Shown here: piece by piece, positions 13,088 through 22,669 of the stretch
Layout: the number at the start of each line of letters is the position of its first letter
Numbering within the stretch: the first letter of the stretch is position 1
Notes under the pieces: model-generated
The model's input: only the letters and a program-made list of their open reading frames with translations
Database searches by the model: none
What the model was told of the DNA's origin: nothing
Assembly: GCA_947359465.1 (NCBI GenBank)
Contig: OX375877.1
Coordinates: 24,377,235-24,441,234 of the forward strand
Origin: Metellina segmentata
Taxonomy: Eukaryota > Arthropoda > Arachnida > Araneae > Tetragnathidae
Direction: 5' to 3'
DNA: 64,000 nt
Position numbers and translations under genes: made by a program

Positions 13088-14390
13088 AGAGATATAAGTT
13101 ATAGATATAGGTATATATAGATGTAGGTACATATAGATATAGGTATATACAGTATAGATGTAGGTACATATAGATATAGGTATATACAGTATAGATGTAG
13201 GTACATATAGATATACGTATATATAGATATAGGTATATATAGATATAGGTATATATAGATATAGATTTTTATAGATATAGGTTAAATTACATTTAGTAAC
13301 GAAATATTAAACATTTTTCATCCTAACAATTTATCCTTTTAAACGTTTGACAGTTAATTTACCTCTTGTATAATGAAAGAAAATATTTTCCACCCTAACT
13401 AATCGTCCCCATAAGAGTTTTTAAGGTTAAATTGTAATCGGATGTATGTTAAATTACGTTTAGTAAATAGTTTAGCTTATCCCGTCCTAACAATTAATCT
13501 TCTTAAGTATTTTTAAAGATAATTTACCTTTGGTAACGAAGAGGAAAATAATTCCCATCCTAATTATTTGTCCTCGTAAGAATTTTGTAGGCTAAATAAC
13601 ATTTAGTAAGAGATATAAGTTATAGATATAGGTATATATAGATGTAGGTACATATAGATATAGGTATATACAGTATAGATGTAGGTACATATAGATATAG
13701 GTATATACAGTATAGATGTAGGTACATATAGATATACGTATATATAGATATAGGTATATATAGATATAAGTATATATAGATATAGATTTTTATAGATATA
13801 GGTTAAATTACATTTAGTAACGAAATATTAAACATTTTTCATCCTAACAATTTATCCTTTTAAGCGTTTGACAGTTAATTTACCTCTTGTATAATGAAAG
13901 AAAATATTTTCCATCCTAACTAATCATCCCCATAAGAGTTTTTAAGGTTAAATTGCAATCGGATGTATGTTAAATTACGTTTAGTAAATAGTTTAGCTTA
14001 TCCCGTCCTAACAATTCATCTTCTTAAGTATTTTTAAAGATAATTTACCTTTGGTAACGAAAGCGAAAATAATTTCCATCCTAATTATTCGTCCTCGTAA
14101 GAATTTTGAAGGTTAAATTGCATTAAGTAAGATAAATAGGTTATAGTTATAGTTATATAGATATAGGTATAGGTTATAGATATAGTTATATATAGATATA
14201 GGTTATAGATATAGAGTATGTATAGATATAGGTATATATAGATATAATATATATAAATATAGTATATATAGATATAGATATATATTGATATAGGTAGATA
14301 TAGATATAGTATATATAGATATAGGTTATTATAGATATAGGTTAAATTACATTTATTAACGAAAAATAAACATTTTCAATCCTAACAATT
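13088..14390 (+). repeat. distal shortened and decaying satellite monomers
   Basis: The monomers at 13088 (521 bp) and 13609 (~511 bp) lack the same ~79-bp block as the one at 10783. After about 14045 substitutions increase (GAAAGCGAAAATAATTTCC). From 14120 the microsatellite degrades into irregular TATAGATATAGGTTATAG text and the array ends near 14390. Confidence 0.8.
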
Positions 14391-15299
14391 TATACTCTTT
14401 AGGTACCCGGATATGTTCGAGACCATTTTTTTTTAATGTGGTATAGAAACATTTTAATGATATTTTTATGTTTTGTGTAATTAAACAATAGCATTTGGCT
14501 GTAAATATTCAAAACATATATTAATAATTTTGTAAAAATGATAATTATGTATGAAATATTAAAGATATTTGTCAAAAAGTTCAAATGTGCTACTTGAAAA
14601 TCTATTCAACCCATTTGAAAAATGATGCTACCAAAATAAACTACATGCATTTTTCGAGGAAATGATTTAGAATCATAAAGATATTTAAATCAGGAACAAT
14701 TTTACAAGTAATCGAAAAATGAATGCAAGATGTTTGATAGTTTTACAGTCCTATTTCTTAAAGAAATGGCCATAATTTAAAAACTTTTCAACTTAGCATA
14801 ATTATTCTATTCATTCACTAGACAACGTTATAAAGAATTCATCAATACCTCTTTGTGTTATAACATTTGAAGTGGGGAAATAATGCATAAAATTCATTTA
14901 GAGTACAAAATAGTTAGACGGGTGTCGTTTGCTCTCTCTTGCTTTTACTGTTTATGTAAGCAATTTTGTTCTTCCCTTCTCCTTAAAAATGTTCACAATT
15001 TTTCCAATAGAGAAATCATTTAAACATTTGAAAAACCTTTCTAAAATTATATTTGGTAAAAAAAAGTACGTTTTAAATTCAAATTTCGACAGGTTTTTGG
15101 TCTTTTAACGGCCATTTCCGGTGTTTTCTATACCTACTTCCGGTTTTTTCTCGTCTTGATTAAAATCTCAATACCTCCTGCAACGAATTAACTAAGAGAA
15201 AAAATCAAACCTATTTCGGAAAGTCAAATAAATACTCTATCAAAGAAGATCAACCTTATGTTGGGAATTTTTTACAAAAATGACATTTTTAACGTGTTT
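14391..15299. other. AT-rich spacer, no gene detected
   Basis: AT-rich sequence with only short chance open frames. No satellite modules recognised until 15300. Confidence 0.45.
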
Positions 15300-15605
15300 G
15301 GATACTATAAGCATTTTTAAAGTTAATTACCTTTGGAAAGATAAATATTTTCCATCCTAACAAATTAACCTCGCAATAATTATGAAGGTTAAATTGTAAT
15401 CAGATGTAGGTTAAATTACATTGAGTAATGAAATAGAAAACATTTCCCATCCTAACAATTTATCCTCTTAAGCATTTTGAAAGTTAATTTACCTTTGGTA
15501 ACGAAATAGAAAATAATTTCCATTTTAACGATTAATCCTCTTAAGCATTTGTAAGGTTAAATTACTGTCAAATGTAAGTTAAATTACCTTTAGTAAGACC
15601 TATTT
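15300..15605 (+). repeat. outlying diverged satellite modules without microsatellite
   Basis: Three to four tandem ~73-bp modules with the plan AAGGTTAAATTAC, TTTAGTAACGAAATAGAAAA, TATTTCCCATCCTAACAATT, TATCCTCTTAAGCATTTTG. One carries the ~22-bp extension GTAATCAGATGTAGG that is also found in the big array. No GATATA microsatellite is present, so this may show the ancestral form of the repeat. Confidence 0.8.
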
Positions 15606-15888
15606 TAGAGTATTTGAGAAAAGTTTAGGTCACATTTTAAAACCATTTATGTTTTCTTGGACGATTTAGTAATTTTATGACTTAAACGTGTTTGAAAACT
15701 GAGGTATTCATTACTTTTATCATGATTTATTCTTTTATCCGTGAATTTCTGACTTATGTTATTGATAGTTTTGCATTTGTATAATGTAGTTTATATTGTA
15801 TCAATGTATTTTCTTTTTATTTGTCTCTTACACGTTCTGTACTTTTGATCATTTTTACTGTTACGTAATATCTGTTTGACAGTTTGTA

Positions 15889-16731
15889 TAAGGTGTCCAA
15901 AAAGTTCCCGTACTTCAACTTTAAAAAAATTTATTGACCGTGGTTTTTTTTTTAATTATTGAATTTTATCATCTGCTTATAGTTTTATAGACTCTTTAAT
16001 TTTTATCGTTTGATTTTCTTCGCACTCAAGTTGTGTGGTAATAAAGTTCCACGTCATTTTGTTCTTCATTGCAAGATGAATTTATCACGCATTCTGAGAA
16101 TTGCGCTTAATTTGATTTGAGGCTTATTTTGAATGAAAATCATATGACAGATGTAAAGAATTTTGGCGACATAAATATCCAAATGATGAAATACCGAGTA
16201 AAGATACGCTATATCAACTTTATCAACAATTTATTGCATTATTAGAAGTGTGAGTGAACGATACTCTTGGTTCCAACAAGACGTTGCAATCTGCCATACA
16301 AGTTATTAAATCTTCAAGAAAGCATTCTTCAAGATTGTTTTGGTGATCGACTCATCTCAAGAAACCTTTGGCCACCTCGTTCCCTGATCTGCACATCCCT
16401 GACTTTTTATGTGGTGATATTTAAAGAATAAAGGCTATGAAGATAATCCCCAAACAATAGGTGATCTGAAAATTGCCATTACTCAAAGGATATAATCTCC
16501 CAGCATCTTGAAACGCGTTTCTAAAAATATGTGCAAGTGACTTCAGCTTTGCCTCCAAGAAAAGGGCGGAAAATTTGAACATTTATTATAAATATAGGGC
16601 CAAATTTTTTCCTACGTTATTTTAAAAGTATTTTTCACCATTCGCATAAAAATAATTATTTTATAGTTTGTTGATTTTGCACAATAAACTCACGAATCGT
16701 CAGTACTAGAACTTTTAGTACACTCTGTATA
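15889..16731 (+). mobile_element. deleted mariner-like DNA transposon
   Basis: Imperfect terminal inverted repeats: AGGTGTCCAAAAAGTTCC at 15891, and on the opposite strand from 16731 AGAGTGTACTAAAAGTTC. Both sit next to TATA, compatible with a TA target. Inside are broken transposase-like pieces on the + strand: MTDVKNFWRHKYPND from 16144, then a stretch from ~16276 with QQDVAICHTS, CFGDRLISRNLWPPRS and later ISQHLETRF. The DVAICHTS plus DRLISR..WPPRS pattern resembles mariner-type DDE transposases in which the second catalytic Asp lies in (H/Q)QDGAxxH. Several stops and frameshifts; non-functional. Confidence 0.7.
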
Positions 16732-17148
16732 AATAAATCCATAAATAAATTACCTACATTGAGCAGTTCCCAAATATCAGTAAGATTTTAAGCCTTTCGC
16801 TTAGAGGTAATTCAGTTTTATTTTGCTTCTCGCTGTACGGTCATTTTTTGTAACTCGAGAGCTAATTACACTGATGTTTAAAGGAGAAAAAAAGATTATT
16901 TATTCAATAATTAGAGTTTGCTCAACTCACTATTGATTTATGTGTTTTAACCATGAAAAAAGTTTCACCTGTGATTGATGATATTTGAAGGGCCTCCGTT
17001 TAACTTTAAAATTTACGCTTTTAATAGATTATATTGGGTTATCATGATTACAGTTACTTAGCTCATACGTACTGTCTACAGAGGAATGGTACCAAAATTT
17101 ATTCAAGGTAGGAGGATACTGGTAAAATATTTTTAGTTCCAAACTGTC
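16732..17148. other. no gene detected
   Basis: Spacer between transposons. It contains the 16,824-16,866 segment (GCTTCTCGCTGTACGGTCAT...GAGCTAATTAC) that resembles 3,920-3,965 left of the satellite. Confidence 0.45.
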
Positions 17149-18243
17149 CTTTAAGGCAGTGCTCCCCAACCTTTTTATCGCCGCGGACCGGATCAACGTT
17201 TGATAATTTTAACGCGGCCCGCTGATGGGGGGGGGGGGCGTTGATGAATGTTTATATTTTAGATTGTTTTGATTTAATAATTTTAATTTAATTGTGTTTA
17301 AACATGCCTTCAAAATAAAATACAGTTACACCAAAAAATGAATATCTAGTGATTTAACATTTTAACTCACTAGAACGCTAAATCAACTAGAACCTTCAGC
17401 TTGTTTCTTTGTAACGAGACGGTTTCATTTGGGGGTGATTGGAGACAGTTACATCCGAAGAGTGTTGCTTATGTCCAGTTTATTCCGTTGTTTTGGTAGC
17501 TGTCACTGCAGAAAACCCCGCTTCACACAGATAGGTTGTCGGAAATGGCAATAGGAATTTAAGTGCCATGGTGACAATCTCAGGGTATTCCGCCATGACT
17601 TTACTTCGGAACACCGGCAGAGTTGTTGTCTCGACGTAATTTTAAGGCCGCCTTCATTTGCAATCTCCAGCAGTTGATCTTCTTACACGCACATACATGC
17701 TAGATTCGCCTGATTTGTTGACAAATGGGTCGCGGATCCATTCCTTACTAGTTCGTGGGTCTTTTGTGGTTGGAAAGTAGCACTCGAACTCTTTTAAAAG
17801 CAAAGACAGGTGGTCGTGCACCAACTGGGAGAATGAATGTTTAGGCTCAGTCTCGACCAAAAATCCCCGCTATGTCAGAAACATGTCCAAAATGCCTCTG
17901 TTCACGTGCCGTCCCCACAACTTCAGTTTGGCTTTAAATGCAGCTACTTTGTCTTCTGCCAACTTGAAAACAGCTGTCATATTTGTCAAAATTGCAAAAT
18001 AGAGACATACAGAATTCAGAAATCATAATCGAAGCTCTAGTAACAGAACAAATATCAAGTTATGATTTACCGCCTCCTAATTTGAGTGGACATATCATAG
18101 ATAAGAACCACACAAACAGGAGATAAATACACCACAGTAAACAAAATGGAAATAATTTAATGTTCCTTCGGCGGCCCGGTGCCATTTGATCCACGGACCG
18201 GTACCGGTCCGCTGCCCGGGGTTTGGGGACCACTGCTTTAAGG
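17149..18243 (-). mobile_element. hAT-superfamily transposon with perfect 8-bp target duplication
   Basis: The element itself is 17157-18235. The left end reads CAGTGCTCCCCAACCTTTTT and the right end, on the minus strand, CAGTGGTCCCCAAACC: terminal inverted repeats of the hAT CAGTG(G/C)TCCCCAA type. It is flanked by the identical 8-bp sequence CTTTAAGG at 17149-17156 and 18236-18243. An 8-bp target duplication is the hAT hallmark. Subterminal text GCGGACCGG / ACCGGTCCGC is inverted as well. At about 1.08 kb it is much shorter than an autonomous hAT, so it is internally deleted. Confidence 0.93.
17654..17860 (-). pseudogene. hAT transposase fragment (ZBED/Charlie-like)
   Basis: Short minus-strand open frame inside the hAT element. 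The segment LLKEFECYFP followed by KEWIRDPFV resembles the conserved F..YFP ... WIRNPF stretch of the domesticated-like ZBED/hAT transposases. Only ~70 codons remain; the zinc-finger and catalytic regions are absent. Assignment rests on the short motif plus the hAT termini around it. Confidence 0.6.
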
Positions 18244-18695
18244 AAAGTACGACGCTGTGCAACAGCAAGTTCAAGAAAAATACTAGAAATATTTTGGTGT
18301 ACACCGTTTTTTGACTCGTTTGACACACGTATTTTGTATTGTTAGGAAAGGCAGAGCACTGTCATTCGATAAATAAGTACATTACGTCATTCCTCTATCG
18401 AATTTTCAAAGGCATGCACCGCTAAACGAATTCAGATGTTTTGGACACATCTACTACTCTTTTCAATTTGTCCAGATGTTTTCGAAACACCCTCTTTGTG
18501 CAGAATTGTGTAGAAAGTTAACTTTCATAGTGTTACCTATTTTCCCTACATTACTCCCCGCTATAATTTAGAAGTGGCTGGATTCCGCCACTTCTGATGG
18601 AGAAAGTTATGAAATTTTTTTTATAAACTTTACGTTTGTTGTGGTTTATATAGTATTAGGCATCGATTCGTACACAGTTAGTTCTTAAAGAAACG
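18244..18695. other. no gene detected
   Basis: Unannotated spacer. No coding signal or repeat recognised. Confidence 0.4.
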
Positions 18696-18697
18696 AC

Positions 18698-19255
18698 TAG
18701 ATGGTGTTATGTGTCAGGATCTGATGTCATGAAATTACTTGCTCGGATGTGGAATAACGGCCTAGTTGGGCAACGGGCGCCACTGCAGGCTACATATTTG
18801 CTTATGTGGAAAATTATAAAATTGTTAAACCTCGCGTTTTTTTTTTGTGTATGTGTGTTGTGGTTTGGGTCTTTTGAATCTTCTTTTAGTGTTAAGAAGA
18901 AGAATCAAAGGTACAGGGCTGCCATAACTAAAGCATTGGTGAAATAGCAGCTTTGAAAGCATAATTTTTGAAAAGCAGCAGCAAAAAGAGTGTTATATAT
19001 CCGGTTCTGGTATCATTAAATTGCTTGATAGGATGTGGAATAACGGTCTATTCGAGCAACGGCCGCCACTTTGTATTTGCTTATGTGGAAGATTATGAAA
19101 TTGTTAAACCTCACGTTTTTTTGTTGTGGTTTGGGTCCTTTGAATCTTCTCTTAGTGTTAAGAAGAAGAATCAAAGGTACAGGGCTGCCACAACCAAAGC
19201 ATTAGTGAAATAGCTGTTTTGGGAGCATAATTTTGAAAAACAGCTGTAAAAATAA
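18698..19255 (+). repeat. ~266-bp tandem duplication
   Basis: Two head-to-tail copies, about 18698-18965 and 18985-19255. GATGTGGAATAACGG, TTTGCTTATGTGGAA, TGGTTTGGGTC (18861 and 19127) and AGAAGAAGAATCAAAGGTAC recur at a 266-bp offset. Both keep an open frame with SVKKKNQRYRAA(I/T)TKALVK and a stop, but the upstream parts of the frames differ by indels. Conservation probably just reflects recent duplication. Confidence 0.85.
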
Positions 19256-19404
19256 TGTCATCTAGACTTATTTTAATAGAAATTTTAGTTGCTTGGATAC
19301 ACACACACATAAAATGAAATGACTAAAGTACAAAATGCTGTTGCTTAAAGTATAGAATACACGTTGAAGCTCTCACCAAGAATTCAAAATTTGAAAGTTG
19401 AATC

Positions 19405-20215
19405 TTTTGAATACAGCTATAGATTTAACTCGTATAACTTTCATGGTACAATTGGTCGTACTGTCCCTAGTCTAAATTCTTTCATGGCAAGATTAAGGTT
19501 CAACAACTGTACCGGCCGCAATCTAAAGATTAAAAACAACATAATTTCTTAACCTTTTGAGAATACGGCTATAGATATACCAAGCGCATTTCTTATAACT
19601 TTCAAGGTACAACTGGCTGTACTGCGCCTAGTCTAAATTCTTTCATGGCGTGATTAAGGTTCAACTACTGTACCGGCCGTAATCTAAAGATTAAAAACAA
19701 CATAATTTCTTAACCTTTTGTATACGGCTGCCGACCAACCGGTATAGTGGTTAAGGTGTTAGCCTCTAGATCGGAAGGTTCCTGGTTCGAATCCGGGTCC
19801 GGGCATGGATGTTTGTAAGCGTATGGTGTAGAGGCGGCTGGTGCATCTTAAATCTGTCGTGGTTGAAAGTCCTCACGTTGGGTTGGCGTGGAAGTTTGGA
19901 GAGTGGGGTGCCAGCTCAGGTGTTGCTTCGTCATCTGACCGTGGTTCAAAATTACGAGGTGTCCTCGGATCTTTCCCTTAAGGGACTGATCCCGGACCGT
20001 CGTCAATAGCCCGTTGTGTTGCTCTAGTACGACGTTAACTAAACTTACCATTACCATTGAATACGGCTATAGATATGCCAAGCGCATTTCTTATAACTTT
20101 CAAGGTACAACTGGCAGTACTGCCCCTAGTCTAAATTCTTTCATGGCGTGATTAAGGTTCAACTACTGTACCGGCCGTAATTTAAAGTTTAAAAACAACA
20201 CAATTTCTTTAAAAA
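19405..20215 (+). repeat. ~154-bp tandem repeat, three copies, one split by a SINE
   Basis: The unit runs from (G)AATACGGCTATAGAT through TAACTTTCAAGGTACAACTG, CCTAGTCTAAATTCTTTCAT, GTACCGGCCG and ends AACAACATAATTTCTTAACC. Copies start near 19409, 19559 and 19720. The third is interrupted after ATACGGCT at 19729 by SINE family A and resumes at 20061. Confidence 0.85.
19730..20060 (+). mobile_element. full-length tRNA-derived SINE, family A
   Basis: The best copy of the family. The tRNA-like head has A box TATAGTGGTTAAGGTG and a perfect B box GGTTCGAATCC (RNA polymerase III internal promoter). The body holds TGTAGAGGCGGCTGGTGC, AATCTGTCGTGGTTGAAAGT, GGTGCCAGCTCAGGTGTTGC and ATCCCGGACCGTCGTCAAT. 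The tail is an ACCATT repeat. It is flanked by 8-bp direct repeats ATACGGCT (19722-19729 and 20061-20068), consistent with LINE-assisted retroposition. The head resembles Glu/Asp-type tRNA (GGTATAGTGGTTA), but the cloverleaf is not intact, so this is not a tRNA gene. Confidence 0.93.
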
Positions 20216-20595
20216 ATTTCATGATAATCCAGTACCCACTGGATTTCTATTATTTTTCTTTTATGGCTCCCATTACTTGACATAAAATTTTTAAATTGGC
20301 TTTCCTTGAAAATGTTCTTTCCTAAGAGAAAATTATATTTCTTTCATCTATTAATTTAATAAAAGAGGAACCAGGTTTTGGTGAACAAAGAATTGTGCCC
20401 TGTCGGTTGAATATCTATACTAATTTGTGTGTCTATTAACGTTTTTCTTTACTTGCAAAGCGGTCACTATCCAGCAGGATATAATGGCGTGGTTGTTGTT
20501 TGCACAGTCTAAATTTTGCATAATCCATTTTATCTGCGTTTAGTACAAATGTTCGACTGTTTTCGATTCCAACAGCGTCAAACAATCCCCTATCG
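20216..20595. other. no gene detected
   Basis: AT-rich spacer without recognisable features. Confidence 0.4.
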
Positions 20596-20596
20596 C

Positions 20597-21224
20597 TAGG
20601 GTTGTCACAAAATGAATATCGGAAAAGAGAACATTTGATAAAACAATTTTTTTCTTAAAGAGGACACGAAAAGCAGGCATTATTGGTGTATAATTGTTAG
20701 GTATATAATAATAAATAACATCTTTGACGAATCGAATATATTAACCACTAACTGAAACAAAGTCTGCAGTACATATTGCTTATGTATTTTCAAAATATAA
20801 ATATAAATATTTATAAAATCGAAGATGTTTAAAACGAAATTGTGTTCACTTTTTGTTATTTTCAAGTAAGCGTGAACGATTTAGATATAAAGTCAAACCG
20901 GATAAACAATGCGAACGACGTTTAAACGTGAGGTTGAACTTCATCTTATGAGTTGATACGTTTTAATAATACGCACGTACAATATAATATATCTAGTACG
21001 TATTTGAATAGCTGTGTTTTACATATTGATATAGTAGGTAATGTGAATAAATTAACGCGTAAAGTTTGAAATGGAAAATATATTTAACGCAATCCGAAAT
21101 GATGAACAAAGAGGACAAAATGTGAACAGCCGAAAAAATGAACAAAAAAAAAGAGAGCAAATAAAAGATCCGAGCGGAAAAAGAGGACATGCTCTCTTTT
21201 AAGAGATGTTCTGGCAACCTTACC
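20597..21224. mobile_element. putative non-autonomous DNA transposon (MITE)
   Basis: The left end reads CTAGGGTTGTCACAAAATG with GGAAAAGAGAACAT following. The right end, on the minus strand, reads TAAGGTTGCCAGAACATCTC with AAAAGAGAGCATGTCCTCTT following. The paired GGTTG(T/C)CA termini and mirrored GAGGACA/TGTCCTC motifs suggest inverted termini around a ~630-bp element. No target duplication was found, so the superfamily is left open. Confidence 0.45.
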
Positions 21225-22669
21225 TGACGACGACTTTTGGTATCTTTTTGCATGGAATACATCTCCCCATGTCTTCAAAAGCTTCAATACCATATTTGGT
21301 TCCATTCAACTTTGCTACGGATGCCTCCAAAGCCTGAAAGTCATTTCATGACCAACCTGTAGATTTCTCTATTTATCTATACACACACATTTTGTTAGTG
21401 CACTTTTTCTGACCAAGATAATCCATGTAAATCTAATTTAATAGAAATATGAGTAGTTTTGTTCACACACAAAAAAGATGCATCTATCTAAATGGAACAA
21501 ATTTTAGATTTAACTTTCCTCATACTTTTGTAAAATTAAGAATAACTGATGAAGAAAAGTAGTATCAAATACATTAAAACTTATTCATGTTCCAAAAGCA
21601 ACTTGGGGACAGTCTAATAACAAAAAGTATAACTTCTAATTAATTTGAAAATTCATTGATTTTTCCTGTTCTTCAATTCCTTTCTTCCAAAGCTTAATTA
21701 AATTCGTATCGCTTGCAGCGAAGGGAATCATTTATATGCCACACGAAATATAAAAAGGAAAATCTTTTTTCGTGTTTACTGAAAGAAGCAGACTCCTATT
21801 ATTTCTCTGCAATGAAATCTATACAATGGCTCTCAGTATTCCATCTGCTTGTTTTCCTTTTCACCAAACAAACAGAATGAAGTTGCAGAAGATCAATTAA
21901 AAGTTTTTCACATGTGGCAACAGTTCGTAAGACTGGGGGAAAAGAAGAGATAAAAGGCGATCGTGTATTTGCGGTTGTTGCTTTTAATTGGAATTGGAGA
22001 TTTAGCTGTCTCTTTTGCCGAGTTTCTTTTATTTTGCCTGCTAGGTGGTTTTGTTGCCTTCAGCAGTTTGGCTTGGCTTGAATTAAAGCGTTGACTTTGC
22101 GAGGTTACAAACTTTTGCTCTTTGGACAATTGGTTGTTTTGTCGTCTCCTCTTTGCTTGCTAAAGGGTGTCGTTGGAGTTTCTATTTATATTTCTGAGAT
22201 TGCTGTGATTTGTATAAAGAGATTGACTATCGAAGACACGTGGTATCAAAAAATATTTACGTATCGCATGATTCAAATGAGTTACCATTGTTATTTCAAC
22301 AAAAATCTTATTGAAATCCCGGATAAAGCGAAAACATGATGAAATTTCGTAAAATAGTCCAAGCAAGTCTTAAAAATCTCGAAAAATAAACAAAATATTA
22401 AAAGAAAAATACCAAAATATGACCTAACTACATATCAAATACAGAGTATTGCAAGATTAATTTCCAACAATACAGGCATTGTTTACGAAGAACTAATAAG
22501 AAAAAAAATCGACAGTCAATAGAATCCATATTCTAATTCATAGTTCTATTTGGCCGGATAATAATTATTTGTCTTCATTTACTACCTAATATCGTAGACA
22601 AGGGAAAAGTGGGTGTCACAAATACTTGTTTATTGAATGATGCGAATTGCTTAAAATATATTATTATTT
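21225..22669. other. no gene detected
   Basis: AT-rich DNA. Open frames of 60-90 codons occur on both strands over the same bases, with no splice context or recognisable protein motif. I see no repeat structure here. Confidence 0.4.

Larger units (their letters stand above)
4203..14120 (+). repeat. nested higher-order satellite array (~600-bp monomers, 1,192-bp dimers)
   Basis: Seventeen monomers were placed by the landmark AGAGATATAAGTTATAGATA at 4203, 4823, 5413, 6015, 6605, 7207, 7797, 8399, 8989, 9591, 10181, 10783, 11306, 11896, 12498, 13088 and 13609. Spacings alternate 602/590 bp, so the unit is a 1,192-bp dimer. Each monomer has a ~210-bp GATATA-type microsatellite and ~380 bp of more complex sequence made of ~73-bp modules. 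The 602-bp type has AAGCG, CCATCC, TCATCCCC and TTGCAATCGG; the 590-bp type has AAACG, CCACCC, TCGTCCCC and TTGTAATCGG. Neighbouring dimers look almost identical, implying recent amplification. The 62-codon minus-strand open frames in the 602-bp monomers merely translate the microsatellite. Confidence 0.97.

Noticed and set aside
19736..19805. Functional tRNA gene
   Set aside because: A and B boxes are present but the cloverleaf is not intact, the sequence continues into a SINE body and it is bounded by target duplications.
20993..21305. Two overlapping minus-strand frames of 73-89 codons rich in Phe and Leu
   Set aside because: They overlap in different frames within a probable MITE; hydrophobic look comes from T-rich sequence.
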